Shown piece after piece: positions 46,898-59,093 of a DNA stretch of 64,000 nucleotides. Position numbers and translations under genes: made by a program. The notes below the pieces were generated by a model, which was not told the origin of the DNA, searched no databases, and was given only the letters and a program-made list of their open reading frames with translations. The DNA comes from Jacaranda mimosifolia. Lineage: Eukaryota; Streptophyta; Magnoliopsida; Lamiales; Bignoniaceae. Within the stretch, counting starts at the first letter, position 1, and each line of letters opens with the position of its first letter. Location of the stretch: positions 11,484,501 to 11,548,500 of the forward strand of contig CM032133.1 in NCBI GenBank assembly GCA_018894105.1. Reading direction: 5' to 3'.

Positions 46898-47111
46898 GAT
46901 TAATTTAAGTGTTAAATTAATCAACTAATTTAAAGAGTTAAATTAGACCAATAATTAATGAGTTAATTATTTGGTACCATGTTGACCATCAATTGGTCAA
47001 GTTGACTTAAAGAGTTAAGTTAACTAATTTAAGCTTAAGAGTTAAGCTTGTTTGATTTAAAAGTTAAATCAAAGGTTAATTAATTAAATTAAAGTATTTA
47101 ATTTAATTAAT
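46898..47111 (+). promoter_or_regulatory. Chain of eight palindromes in LTR U3
   Basis: Consecutive inverted repeats: 46898-46922 (11 bp arms, GTG centre), 46925-46946 (9 bp arms), 46951-46970 (8), 46982-47000 (7), 47000-47025 (11, one mismatch), 47031-47049 (AAGCTTAA arms, GAG centre), 47051-47073 (10) and 47079-47111 (15, GTA centre). Seven of the eight have TTAA- or AA-ending left arms next to the centre, but the outer arm sequence differs each time. The chain lies upstream of the dyad and TATA box. Function unknown. Confidence 0.75.
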
Positions 47112-47256
47112 GGGAAGAATTCTTTTTGGAGGGAAAATTTAAATGAAGTGTTCATTTATATTAGCATCTTAATTAATTTGGAATTAGATTCCAAGTGTAA
47201 TTCAAATACACATGAAATTCTGAATTTGAATTTGCCAACTTGGCATGCCCACTTGA

Positions 47257-47310
47257 GGAAGGTGTGATGCGAACTAGCATCACACCTTCCACACTTTATA
47301 TATAGATATA
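47257..47310 (+). promoter_or_regulatory. LTR H dyad and TATA box
   Basis: Arms GGAAGGTGTGATGC and its exact complement are separated by six bases (47257-47290). The TATA region TTTATATATAGATATAAAGG follows at about 47295. Confidence 0.6.
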
Positions 47311-49503
47311 AAGGGTAAGCAAACTTAGCCAACACATTGTTGAAAAGTGTAAATATAATATTTTTTGCATTCCCTCCAAAACTCTCTCTCTCTCTCTCTA
47401 TACATTGCATCATGTGTTGAAGCTTTGCATTACTTCTTCTTCCCAACCTGAAAATTGGCCTCCTCTACCTCATTTTCTCCTCTCTAACTCTAGCTTATAG
47501 TGATTGATTGGTGTGTGGATCGTATCAATAGAGGCAAGGCACTTGACTTGCTCGGTTTTGGAGATCCACCTGCAGTAGCTTTCGTATAACCGGGGCAAAG
47601 GTTGCCACCGTTCCACTATGCCGATTCCAGATAGTTTTTTGAACCGAGAGAGATAGTTGATCTTCTCCTTATTTTGAGCTACAAGATGCAATTCTTCTTC
47701 CTAATCTAGATCTATAGCATGATTAGATCTTTGGTCGCTTGAGTAGCTTAGTTATTTTCAAGCTTACGAAGTTTTGATTTATAGATCCTAATGCTACTCT
47801 TACTTTTAGCCTTGTGTGAGGACTCATTGGAATCGATCATTATAGAATACATAGGAAATGCACTTGTCCTTCATAATGATAAGGAGTCAGATCCCATCTT
47901 GGATCTCACAAACCTCCATGTTTAAGTAGCTCATACCCAAGCTCAACCTAAAAGACCCACAAAGTGGTCAAGGAAGAGTCAAAGCATGAGGACCTAAACA
48001 CAAGGTTAACATGGATCCTCAAGTCAAAGGACTAATTATATGCACTAGTGTAAACTGGAGAACTTGCCACTATCGAGTTGCCACTATGGCTATCTAGTGG
48101 AATCTCCGAGTAGGTCTTCAATGAATTTGTTCTCTAACAAGCACCCACTAACATACACCGATGTTTCACATGGTTTGCTCATGAAATAGATCAATATCCA
48201 ACCCTTGGATTTTTATATCGTTAATGCAAGTCTATCCGAATCTTGGATACCTTGTCCCATAAGATTCTACGACTTGAAGGATTTAAGATCATGACCGTGT
48301 AAGATTTTTTTCATGATTACCACCCAGTGCATGACTAAATCCTATACTATTGTGTGATCTAAGGGCTTCAACCAAATGCCAATGAAGCAATATAAGCATA
48401 AGGTAAAGATGATCATTTATAATGAATATCATTCAATCAAGATCATATCACAAGTAACATAGTTTACATGCCAATCCAATTGGCTGCGGGGCACTATTCC
48501 AACAATCTCCTAGTTGCTCTAAAGCCAATTCCCCATAGTCTTAAGACCTATCTTCTCAAGATGTCCTTCATAGACCTTTTTCGATAGGGGTTCAGTCAGT
48601 AGATCTGTTATATTCTGTTTCAAGCAACCTTCTCCACTCAGATGTCGCCTCTATCAATGATCTCCTAGATCAAATGATATTGTCTCAAAATGTCCTTGGA
48701 TTGTTGATGAGATCTTGGCTCTTTAGCTTGCACTACCGCCCCATTGTTGTCACATAACACAACCACTGGCTAAGCAATGCTAGGCACTACATCTAATTGT
48801 TGGATGAAGTTTTTCGTCCAAACAGCTTTTTGTGCAGCTTTTGAAGCCGTAACATATTCTGCCTCTATGGTTGAATCGGCCATGGTGTCTTATTTGGAAC
48901 TCTTCCAACCACTGCCCTACCATTGAGGCAAAATATGAATCTAGAAGTGGATTTTACGTCATCTACATCGAATTGGAAACTAGAGTCTGAAAACCCCTCG
49001 AGCTTCAATTCTCTATTGCTATATACCAAAAATAAGTCCTTAGTCCTTCTCAAGTACATAAGGATTATTTTAATAGCCATCCAGTGACATTCACCAGGTC
49101 AGATTGAAAGTGGCTTGTAACACTTAGAGCGTGTGCAGCATCCGACCTTGTACATTGAACGTCATATATTATGCTCCCAATAGCAGACGCATAAGGTATA
49201 TGGGACATTCTATGTCTCTCGTCGTTAGTCTAAAGGGCCATAGACTTGGAGAAACGAAGACCATGTCCCATCGAGAGAAACCCCTTCTTGGATTCTTCCA
49301 TACTAAACCTCTTTAGTATCTTTTTAATGTACGTGGTTTGGGAAAGCCCCAACATCCTCCTCGATTTAACTTTATAGATACATATTCCCAATAAGTAGGA
49401 TGCTTGTCCAAATTCCTTTATGGAGAATTGTGTAGATAAGCATGCTTTAGTATACTCTAGCATTGCTTTCTTATTCCTAATGAAAGGAATATCATCTACA
49501 TAA

Positions 49504-51733
49504 TGTTGGAATAGTGGTCGGCAAGCCTATTAGATTGGCCTTGTAAAAGCTATTTCCTTATAAAATAATCTTGATTGAATGATATTCTTTATATGGCCAT
49601 CTTCATCTTATGCTCATTATTACTTCACTTGTATTTGGACGAAGCCCTTAGATCACTTATGACTATGGGACTTGGTTCGATGACCATAGAATAAGTCTCA
49701 CATGATCATGATCTTAAATCTTCCAAGTCATAGGATCTTAAGAGACAAGGCATCTAAGATCCGTATAGACTTGCACTAATGATGCATAAATCCAAGAGTT
49801 GGATATTGCTCTGCTCCATGAGTAATCGTATGAGATATGGGTGCTTGTTAGAGAACAAGGCACTGAAGACCATTCGATGAATCCACTAGATGGCTGCAGT
49901 GGCAAGTCGGTAGTAGTCAATTCTCCCACTTACGCTAGTGCATATTATTAGTCCTCTGACTTGAGGATCCATGGTAATCTTATGTCCGATCCTCATACTT
50001 TGACTCATCCTTGACCACATAGTGAGTCTTTTGGGTTGAGGCTGGGTATGAGCTACTTGGCATGGAGGTTTGTGAGATCCAAGATGGAATCCGACTCCTC
50101 GCTTTTGTGAAAGGCGAGTGCATCTCCTATGTGTTCTATAATAATCGATTCCAAGAAATCCTTGCGCAAGGTGGTATGACAATTAGGAAAAGGAGTTTTC
50201 CAAATGTGAGGTCACACAAGGGAATTAACCAGTGAGAATAGAGACATAGTACTAAGGCTATTAGAGAGCCGACAAATATTTTGCCTTAAGCCTCTCTCGG
50301 GAGATAGGAGACGAAAGGACCGTATTTGCATGGTACACGTAGAGCTATGATGGTTCTCCAAAATATTCATTTTGGCCAATTAGTTGCGCTCCATGGGCTT
50401 GAGGTTGGACATCAACCATGGAGATTGGGTACTATTCAATTAATGAGATTAATTGAATTGAGTCGATTAGTTTAAAAGGAGTTTTAAACTAAAATGAATA
50501 TGAGATACGCAAAAGTCACAAAGAGCTGTGAGCCTATGTCCAATGAATGGTAGAACATATTAGGTCACACACAAAAGCCAAATAGCTTCCAAAATTGGTA
50601 GAGCAATTTTCTAAGTGTTAGAAAATTACCCTTTGGTGATTGATTTTCAAAGGTCCAATCCAATGGTCAATTTTGATTTGATTAATTTAAGTGTTAAATT
50701 AATCAACTAATTTAAGAGTTAAGTTAGACCAATAATTAAGGGTTTAATTATTTGGTGCCACATTGACCATCAATTGGACAAGTTGACTTAAAGAGTTAAG
50801 TTCACTAATTTAAGCTTAAGAGTTAAGCTTGTTTTATTTAAGAGTTAAATCAAAGGTTAATTAATTAAATTAAAAGGTTTCATTTAATTAATGGGAAGAA
50901 TACTTTTTGGAGGGAAAATTTAAATGAAGTGTTCATTTAATTAGCATCTTAATTAATTTGAAATCAGATTCCAAATGAAATTGAAATGAACTAGAAATTC
51001 GAGTAAGACTTGAATTTGAATTTTGCCAACTTGGCATACCACTTGGGCGGTCACCTTGAGAAAGGTGTGATGCCAAATAGCATCACACCTTCCATCCTCT
51101 ATATATAAATATAGAGGGTAAGCAAATTCAGCCAACATATTGCTGAAAAGTGTGAACATAAGATTCTTTGTAATCCCTCCAAAACTCTCTCTCTCAATGA
51201 ATTGCATCATATGTTGAAGCTTTGCATTCTTTGTTCTTTCCAACATGAAAATCAGCCTCCTCTACCTCATTTTCTCCTCTCTAACTCTAGCTTCTAGTGA
51301 GGGGAAATTAGAAGATTGTTTGGTGTGTGGATTGTATTAATAGAGGCAAGGCACTTGACTGGCTCGGTTTTGGAGATCCACCTGCAGTAGCTTCCAGTTG
51401 GCGATTTTTTATGGAGCGATCTAGAAGGTTTTTTGGCTCCAATTTATCACCGCAACTTCTCCTGTGTGTGGAGGTGTTCCAAATTTACTTTCATGAATTT
51501 TGGAGTAGTTTAACCAAGGCAAACATTGTCGTATTTCCATTGTACCAATTCCAGACAAGTTTTGGATTCGTGAGAGATAGTTGATCTTCTCCTTATTTTT
51601 GAGCTACAAGAGGTAATTCTTCATCCTAATCCAAATCTATAGCATGACCAGATCCTTAGTAGCTCGAGTAGCTTAGTTAATTTCAAGCTTATGAAGTTTT
51701 GATTTATGGATCCTAATACTACTCTTGCCTTCA
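49504..51733 (+). repeat. Solo copia LTR F (2,230 bp)
   Basis: Starts TGTTGGAATAGTGG and ends CTTGCCTTCA, flanked by CATAA at 49499-49503 and 51734-51738. It sits in the reverse transcriptase coding sequence of the third element, within the codons for the YVDD motif (minus-strand TTATG|TAGATGATAT). It is of the A/C/D subfamily. The dyad/TATA region lies near 51060-51118. Confidence 0.95.
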
Positions 51734-52160
51734 CATAAAGCATTATAAATTGTGTACTACTCCCACTAGCCTTCTTATACACATAAGGTTCATACATATT
51801 TTTGACAAAGTCAAACGATTTGATTGTCTTATAAAAATGTATGTTCCAACTTTGGGGTGCTTGTTTGAGTCCATAAAGGGATCTCTCGAGTTTGCAGACC
51901 TTTCGCTCACTCCCTTTGAATGTAAAACCTTGTGGTTGCTCTATATAGGTTTATTCTTCAATGTTTCCTGAGGAAAGCGGTTTTCACATCTATTTGCCAT
52001 ATCTAATAGTCATAATATGTAGCTATGGCAAGTAAAATTTGAATGGACTTATGCATAACGATTGGTGAAAAGGTTTTCTCAAAATTAATATTAGGTCTTT
52101 GAGTATAACCTTTTGCCACTAGTCGCTCCTTAAAGGTCATTACCTCTCCATCGACTCTTA

Positions 52161-53694
52161 CGGGCCGTTTGGTTTTATTTCCAAAGGCCATTTCCATTTC
52201 CAGCAATTTCTAAAAATTGAGAAGTTAGTTATGAAATGAGAATGAAAATCGAGATGTATTTGGATGAAATGTTGGAAAATAATGATTAAATATGTTTGGA
52301 AATGAAAATTGTTTATTTGTAGTTATATTTTCATCTAAAAAGTCGTGCATTTCCAAAAAGTGTATGATGAATGATTAGTTGTGATTTGAATATATTAATA
52401 AAATATTATTGTATTTATATTTTATTTCTTAGCATATTATTTGATATTTTGATAAATCTTATTTTTTTAATATCGTAAATATTACATTATCTATTATTTT
52501 CTATTAATAGAAAGCAGTTGATCTTTTAAAAATTGCTGATACATCAGCTCGATTAGGACACCTAGAGTGGGTAAATCCCATTTTTCATCACTTGCCCTGC
52601 TTCGAAAGGACTTTGGACCCTTTGCCATCTATTGAAGAGATTGTTATTCAAGGTTATTATTAAGATTGAGGATTATTTTCATTATTTTGGATGTCATTAG
52701 TTGGGAAATAATAGAGTTGCTTTACTTAGCACAGTCAGACTGTTTAACACGACATCTTTAGTTTCAAGGTCCAAACTCCATTTGAAAAAATGTATACAAA
52801 TTCCTAATTCAAAGATATCAAAGGAATACAGCCACAAAATCAAATAAAATCCACCACAAAATCCCTAAACTCAAACTAAAACTGAAAATACTAAAATATA
52901 GATTATAAATTGTGCTAACAATACAAGGAAACCATAAATCTGACTAAACCTAGCATATTCATACATCTGACAAACAGATACAACCTAATAATGTAGGAGG
53001 TTCTAATATGTGCAAATAGCAAAATGAATAAATCAAACAAAAAAAAAATTAATGGGATGTTTCAGGCATGTATTGGTCAAACAATAGAAGCAGAACATAT
53101 TATTTCAAATACAGTTCAAGTACTACGAAATAATATCAAAATCAAATGACAAAAGTTGTTAACAAGAGAAAAATATGTGGTTATAGCTCCAAACCCAAAG
53201 AGAATTGCAAATTAATTTTTGCGTCCTCCTCAGGTTAGAAAGTCCTGACCTCTGTGGAAGCATTACACAGTCCGCCGCCGTTCCGTACCTTCAGTCACTT
53301 TGCCGGCCGGAAAAGAGAACTGCTTTCGCCCGATGAAGAAATGCCGCCATGGGTCTCCGTCTTGACTTCTGTGGGGTGAGGTTGTGTGTGCAAAGAAGAG
53401 GGAACGAGAGTCTTTTTGTTTTTACAGAGGAGAGGAATGTTGAGAGTAGGTGGGAGTAATTAAGTCCGATTGACCCTTCACTGACGGGAGATGGGATGGA
53501 ATAGGTGTGATTAGATGTAATAGGGTGCGGTAGGAGTAAGTATAAGTTTGGGAAGGAACCTATTGGGATAAGAATGAGATTTGGAAAGAAAATGTGTACT
53601 TTTTTCAAGAAAAATTGGGAGAAAGTGATAGTTTTCATTTTCCAGTCCCGGACGAAAATGAAAATGGTCTACGGAAATGAAACCAAACGTGCCC
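52161..53694. mobile_element. TIR element of 1.53 kb, probably Harbinger-like, with possible host gene pieces
   Basis: The left end CGGGCCGTTTGGTTTTATTT and the right end GGAAATGAAACCAAACGTGC(CC) form terminal inverted repeats of about 22 bp with small differences. TTA flanks both sides (52158-52160 and 53695-53697). A 3 bp TTA/TAA duplication and GGGCC-GTTTGG termini fit PIF/Harbinger (Tourist-type) elements. It interrupts copia RT (KWIYKRKL). No transposase was recognised. Internal parts at about 52515-52670 and 53230-53400 look like exon sequence from a non-transposon gene. The latter is more GC-rich and encodes, on the minus strand, MAAFLHRAKAVLFSGRQSD. Confidence 0.75.
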
Positions 53695-54763
53695 TTAGCT
53701 TTCGCTTATAGATCCACTTGCAACCAATGGGTACCATACCCTTTGATGGATCTACCAAAGTCCATACTTTGTTGGAGTACATGTGTCCATTGAGGGTTTC
53801 ATGGCATCAAGCCAATATCCCGAACCTATGTCCAATATAGCTTTCTCATAGGTTTTTGGATTACTATCCGATTGGCTCGTCTCATGAAGGAATCTGAACC
53901 TTTGGGTTGCTTCTTAATTCGGTCCAACCTTCTTAGAGGTTGTGTGTAAGGCTCTTGTTGCTCACTTGTTTCTACCGCTTGTGGGATTTGATGATCATCT
54001 TGAACTTCATCAGGTTTAACAACAACACAATTTCTATTTGATAGAAATTCCTTTTCCAAAAAGTGGGCATTCCTCGAAACAAACACTTTTTGTTTCGAGG
54101 AATCATAAAATTAATAACCCAAAGACTTTTTTGGGTATCCCACAAACTTGCACAAGGTGGATCTACTATCAACTTGTCTCCCACTAACCACTTGACATAA
54201 GCGGGAGAACCCCAAACTCTTAAGAAAGAGTAGCGAGATGCTTTGCCATACTAACTCTCATGTGGAGTTTTTGGCACCAACTTTTAGGGTACCATATTAA
54301 ATAGCGTCACCCCCATATCTAAGATGATCCTCAAAAGGATATAGGCACATCAAAAAAGCTCATCATGGAACATACCATGTCCAATAAGGCACGTTTTCTC
54401 CTTTCGACTACTCCATTGTGTTGGGGTGCGCCGGGTGGAGTCTATTGAGAGAAAATCCCATTCTCCATTAGATAATCTTGGAATTCAGTACTTAAGTGTT
54501 CTCCCACTCAATCCGATCGAAGAGCTTTAATACTTAGTCATTTTTGCTTTTCTACTTCATTCCTATACTCTTTGAAAGGCTTCGGACTTATACCTCATAA
54601 GATACACATGTTCGAACTAAGTATGATCATCGATGAAGGTGATGAAGTAAGAATAGCTTTCTCTTGCACTAACTCTTAGTGGGCCACAAACATCTGTATG
54701 GATCAAATCCAAAGGACTTGTGGTTCACTCCGTTTGTCCCACAAAAAGAGCTTTGGTCATTTT

Positions 54764-56943
54764 TGTTGGCAAGTATTGCACTAGGATTCAATAATAAAAC
54801 TTCAAAAAGCATAAAATAAACTAGTGCTTTGCAAGCTCACAAGGATCTAATCATGCTAGGGATTCAGATTTAGAAAGAGAGTTACCTTGAATAGGAAAAT
54901 TTGAAGGAGAAAATGGTGAACTCTTCACCAATCAAGAATCTGCCAGACAGCGCCGCAGCAAGAAGAAAGCAACTTTTGCCTCAGTTAAACTTCTCCCAAA
55001 ATCACAAAAAGATTCATGGATCCTCTAATCATCTTGATTAAGATACAGGGAAAAGTTGGATCAAAAAACATTATGGATCTCCTAGAAAAAATTCAAAAAA
55101 TCGCTGCTCTATTTCAGTAGATCTCCAAAGCTAGCAACCCAAGTGTGTTGTCTTTATTGTGATGATCCACACACCAATTGAATTTCCAATTTCTCCTCAC
55201 TTTTAGCTGGAGTAACAGAGGAGAAATACAATGGTGGAGGTCGATTTGATGTTGGAGAAGAAGAAACAAAGCAAAGCCTCAACACATGATGCAATGCTTG
55301 GAGAGAGTTTTGGAAAGAATTGTGAAAGATTCTAATCTTCACACTTGTGATGCTTAGTGGCCGATCCTCTACCTTTATATCTATATATAGAGGGAGGATG
55401 GTGTGATGCCAAGGTGGCATCACACCTTCCTCAAGGAGGGCGGCCACTTGCCTTGCCAAGGTGACAAATTCAAATTCAAATTTAATTTGAATTTGAATGC
55501 ATTTTAATTACATTTGAAATCTAATTTCAAATTAATTAAGATACTAATTCAAATATACCTTTCATTTGAATTTTTCCCCCAAAATGTATTCTTATCTTCT
55601 ATTAAATTAAATACTTTGATTTAATTAATTAACCTTTGACTTAACTATTAAATCAAACAAGCTTAACTCTTAAGCTCAATTTTGTTAACTTAACTCTTTA
55701 AGTTAACTTGACCAATTGATGATCATTTGGCACCAACCAAATAATTAACTCCTTAATTATTGGTCTAATTTAACTCCCTAAATTAATTGATTAATTTAAC
55801 ACTTAAATTAATCAAGCCAAAATTGACCTTCAAATTGGATACCTTAAAAATTTGTTCTGTGGAGCAATTTTCTAACACTTAGAAAATTTCTCCATTAACT
55901 AGGAAGCTAATTGGCTTTTGTGTGTGACCCAATAGGTTCTACCATTCATTAGACATGGGCTTACAACTCCTTGTGACTCTAGAATATCTTATATTTATTT
56001 TAGTTTAAAATACTTTTAAACTAATCAACTCAATTCAATTAATCTCCATTAATTAAAAAATACCCAATCTCTATGACCGATGTCCAACCTCAAGCCCATG
56101 GAGCCCAACTAATTAGCTGAAATTAATGCTTTTGGAGAACCATTGTAGCTCTACGCTTACCATGCAAATACGGTCCTTCCGTTTCCTATCTCCCGAAAGA
56201 GGCCTAGGGCAAGATATTTCCCCGCTCCCCAATAGCCTATGTCTCTATTCTCAATATCTTATTCCATTGTATGATCTCATATTTGGAAAACTTCTTTTCC
56301 AAATTGTCACACCACCTTGCGTAAGGATTTCTTGGAATCGGTCATTATAGAAGACATAGGAGATGTACTCGCCTTTCACAAAGACGAGGAGTCAGATTCC
56401 ATCTTAGATCCCACAAACCTCCATATTTAAGTAGCTCATGCCCAATCACCACGTGAGTGGCATTCTAAATAACCAAGAGATGTCGATGCATGAGGACCAG
56501 AACACAAGGTTACCATGGATCCTCAGGTTAAAGTTCTAATTATATGCACTAGCGTAAGCAGGATAATTTTCCACAATTGACTTGCCACTTTAGCTATCTA
56601 GTGAATTCTCCTATGGGTTTTCAGTGCCTTGTTCCAAAATGAGCAACCACTAATATACATCCATATCTCATATAGGACTGCCCATGGGATGGAGCAATAT
56701 CCAACTCCTTAGATTTATGCATTCTCAGTGCAAGTATATCCTGATCTCAGGTGTCCTGTCTCTTAAGATCCTATGAATTGGGAAATTTAAGATCACGACC
56801 ATGTAAGACTTATTCCATGATCATCACCTAGTGCGTGACCAAGTTCCTTAGTCTTGTGTGATCTAAGGGCTTCAACTAAATGCTAGTGAAGTAGATATAG
56901 GCATAAGATAAAGAAGGCCATGTTATTAATATCATTCAATCAA
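54764..56943 (-). repeat. Copia LTR E, truncated at its 5' start
   Basis: On the minus strand it lacks about the first 100 bases of the LTR. It ends near 54764, where integrase coding sequence follows directly. It has the palindrome chain near 55620-55820 and a dyad/TATA region near 55376-55425. Its higher-coordinate edge is fused to LTR D at the shared sequence CAAGATTA. It is the probable 5' LTR of the third element. Confidence 0.8.
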
Positions 56944-59088
56944 GATTACCTCTTGTAGCTCAAGAACAAGGAGAAGATCAACTATATTTCACGAATCCAA
57001 AAACTGTCTGGAACTAGCACAGCTAAAAGACAGCAACGTCTGCCTAGGATAAATTGCTTCAAAATTCATGAAATTAAATATGGAACACCTGCACACATAG
57101 GGAAAGCAACTATGAAAAATTGGAGCCAAAAATCCTTCTGGATCACTCCATAAAAAATTGCCAACTAGAAGATACTGCATGTGGATCTCCAAACCTGAGC
57201 AAGTCAAGTGCCTTACCTCTATTGATACGATCCACACACTAAACAATCTTTCAATTTCTCCTCACTAGAAGATTAAGTTAGAGAGGAGAAAATGAGGTAG
57301 AGGAGGCCAATTTTTAGGTTGGGAGGAAGAAGAAATGCAAAGCTTCAACTCATGATGCAATGCAAGGAGAGAGAAAGAAAGATTTTTGGAGGGAATGCAA
57401 GAATCTAATTCTCACATTTTCAGCAATGCTTATTCGAATTATGCACACCCTCTATATCCATATATAGAGGGTGAAAGGTATGATGCTAGTTGGCATCACA
57501 CCTTCCTTAAGGTGACCGCCCAAATGGCATGCCAAGTTGGCAAAATTCAAATTCAAGTCTTACTTGAATTTCAAGTGCATTTCAATTTCATTTGGAATCT
57601 AATTCCAAATTAATTAAGATGCTAATTTAAATGAACACTTCATTTAAATTTTTCCTCCAAAAAGTATTCTTCCTATTAATTAAATTAAACACTTTAATTT
57701 AATTAATTAACCTAATTGAACTCTTAAATCAACCAAGCTTAACTCTTAAGCTTAAATTAATCAACTTAACTCTTTAAGCCAACTTGTCCAATTGATGGTC
57801 AACATGGTACTAAATAATTAACTCCTTAATTATTGGTCTAATTTAGCTCTTAAATTAGTTGATTAATTTAACAATTAAATTATTCAAACCAAAATCGACC
57901 GTCAAATTGGAACCTTGAAAATCAGTCACTGAAGGGTGAATTTTCTAACACTTAGAAAATTGATCTACCAATTTTGGAAGGTATTTGGCTTTTGCGTGTG
58001 ACCTAATGGGTTCTACCATTCATTGGACATGGGCTCACAACTTTTTGTGACTTTTGAATATATTATATTCGTTTTAGTTCAAAACTCCTTTTAAACTAAT
58101 CGACTCAATTTAATTAATCTCATTAATTGAAGAGTACTCAATCTCCACGGTCAATGTCCAACTTCAAGCCCACAGAGCCCAACTAATTGGCCAAAATGAA
58201 TATTCTAGGAAACCATCACAGCTCTACACGTACCATGAAAATACGATCATTCCGTCTCCTATCTCCCGAAAGAGGCCTAGGGCAACATACTTGTCGGCTC
58301 CCTTATAGCCTCAACACTATGTTTCTATTCTCAATGTTCGATTCCCTTATGTGACCTCACCTTTGGAAAACTCCTTTTCCAAATTGTCACACCACCTTGC
58401 GCAAGGATTTCTTGGAATCAATCATTATAGAACACATAGGAGATGCAATCGCCCTTCACAAAAAGCGAGGAGTCAGATTCCATCTTGGATCTCACAAAAC
58501 TTAATAAGAGGTAGCTCATACTCAATCTCAACCCGAAAGACCCATTAAGTGGTCAAGAAAAAGTCAAAGCATGAGGACCAGACATAAGGTTACCATGGAT
58601 CCTTAGGTCAAAGGACTAATAATATGCACTAACATAAGCGGGAGAATTGACCACTACTGACTTGCCACTATATCTATCTAGTGGATTCTCCGGAGGGTCT
58701 TCAGTACCTTGTCATCTAACAAGCCCCACTAACATGCACCTCTATCTCAGACAAAATTCTCATGGAATGGAGCAATATCCAACTCTTGGATTCATGCATC
58801 GTCAGTGTAAGTCTATTTGGATCTCAAATGCCTTGTCTCATGAGATCCTATGACTTGAAAGATTTAAGATCACGATTGTATAAGATTTATTCCATGATCA
58901 CTACCTAGTGAACTGACCAAGTCTCGTAGTCATGTGTGATCTAAGGGCTTCATCCAAATGCAAGTGAAGTAGCATAAAGCATAAGATGAAGGTGGCTATA
59001 TAAAGAATACCATTCAATCAAGATTGTTTTACAAGAAAATAGCTTTCACAAGGCCAATCTAATTAGCTTGTCGGGCACTATTCCAACA
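56944..59088 (-). repeat. Copia LTR D, 5' LTR of the outer element, 3'-truncated
   Basis: On the minus strand it starts TGTTGGAATAG at 59088 next to AGATC at 59089-59093. About 120 bases at its 3' end are missing, so it joins LTR E instead of a primer-binding site. It is the closest relative of LTR C at the other end of the 32 kb insertion. Confidence 0.88.
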
Positions 59089-59093
59089 AGATC

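Larger units (their letters stand above)
45738..47808 (+). repeat. Solo copia LTR H (2,071 bp)
   Basis: Plus-strand LTR inside LTR G, starting TGTTAGAATAGTGCC and ending CTACTCTTACTTTTA (decayed CCTTCA). It is flanked by GCCTT at 45733-45737 and 47809-47813. LTR G is collinear on both sides. A deletion near 47580 explains the shorter length. The clearest palindrome chain (46898-47111) and a dyad with 14 bp arms (47257-47290) are in this copy. Confidence 0.93.
44174..48504 (-). repeat. Copia LTR G, 3' LTR of a third element, split by a solo LTR
   Basis: On the minus strand it starts TGTTGGAATAG at 48504 after a polypurine-like GCAACTAGGAGAT and ends ACTTACCTCA at 44174. Without the inserted LTR H (45738-47808 plus one duplication copy) it is about 2,255 bp. 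It has the palindrome chain near 45000-45200 and a dyad/TATA region near 44775-44830. Its outer end borders the CACTA remnant. Confidence 0.88.
48505..54763 (-). mobile_element. Third copia element interior (INT-RT-RH), decayed
   Basis: On the minus strand, directly after LTR E, it starts in the integrase: KMTKALFVGQTE near 54750, DVCGPLRVSA, then the conserved NGI-S and PPG-PQH parts around 54450. INT-RT linker sequence is at 54190-53826. RT is interrupted by the TIR element at 52161-53697, resumes at 52157-51739 (GYTQRPNINFEKTFSP, then KSIQILLAIATYYDY), and is interrupted again by solo LTR F inside the YVDD motif. It continues at 49498-49230 and ends with RNase H at about 49080-48600. The primer-binding site, leader, gag and the integrase finger are deleted. 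Confidence 0.9.
27111..59088 (-). mobile_element. 31,978 bp nested minus-strand copia insertion
   Basis: Flanked by AGATC at 27106-27110 and 59089-59093. On the minus strand it begins TGTTGGAATAG at 59088 and ends CCTTCA at 27111, which are LTR termini. The host LTR is collinear across it, as shown by the unsplit relative near 62140-62170. The outer LTRs (56944-59088 and 27111-29348) are close relatives. A single element of this family would be about 10 kb; the excess comes from later insertions and recombination inside it. These are described in the separate entries. Confidence 0.85.

Noticed and set aside
47381..47402. CT microsatellite in LTR H
   Set aside because: Short and located in the CT-rich transcribed part of the LTR; other copies have different lengths, so it is ordinary.
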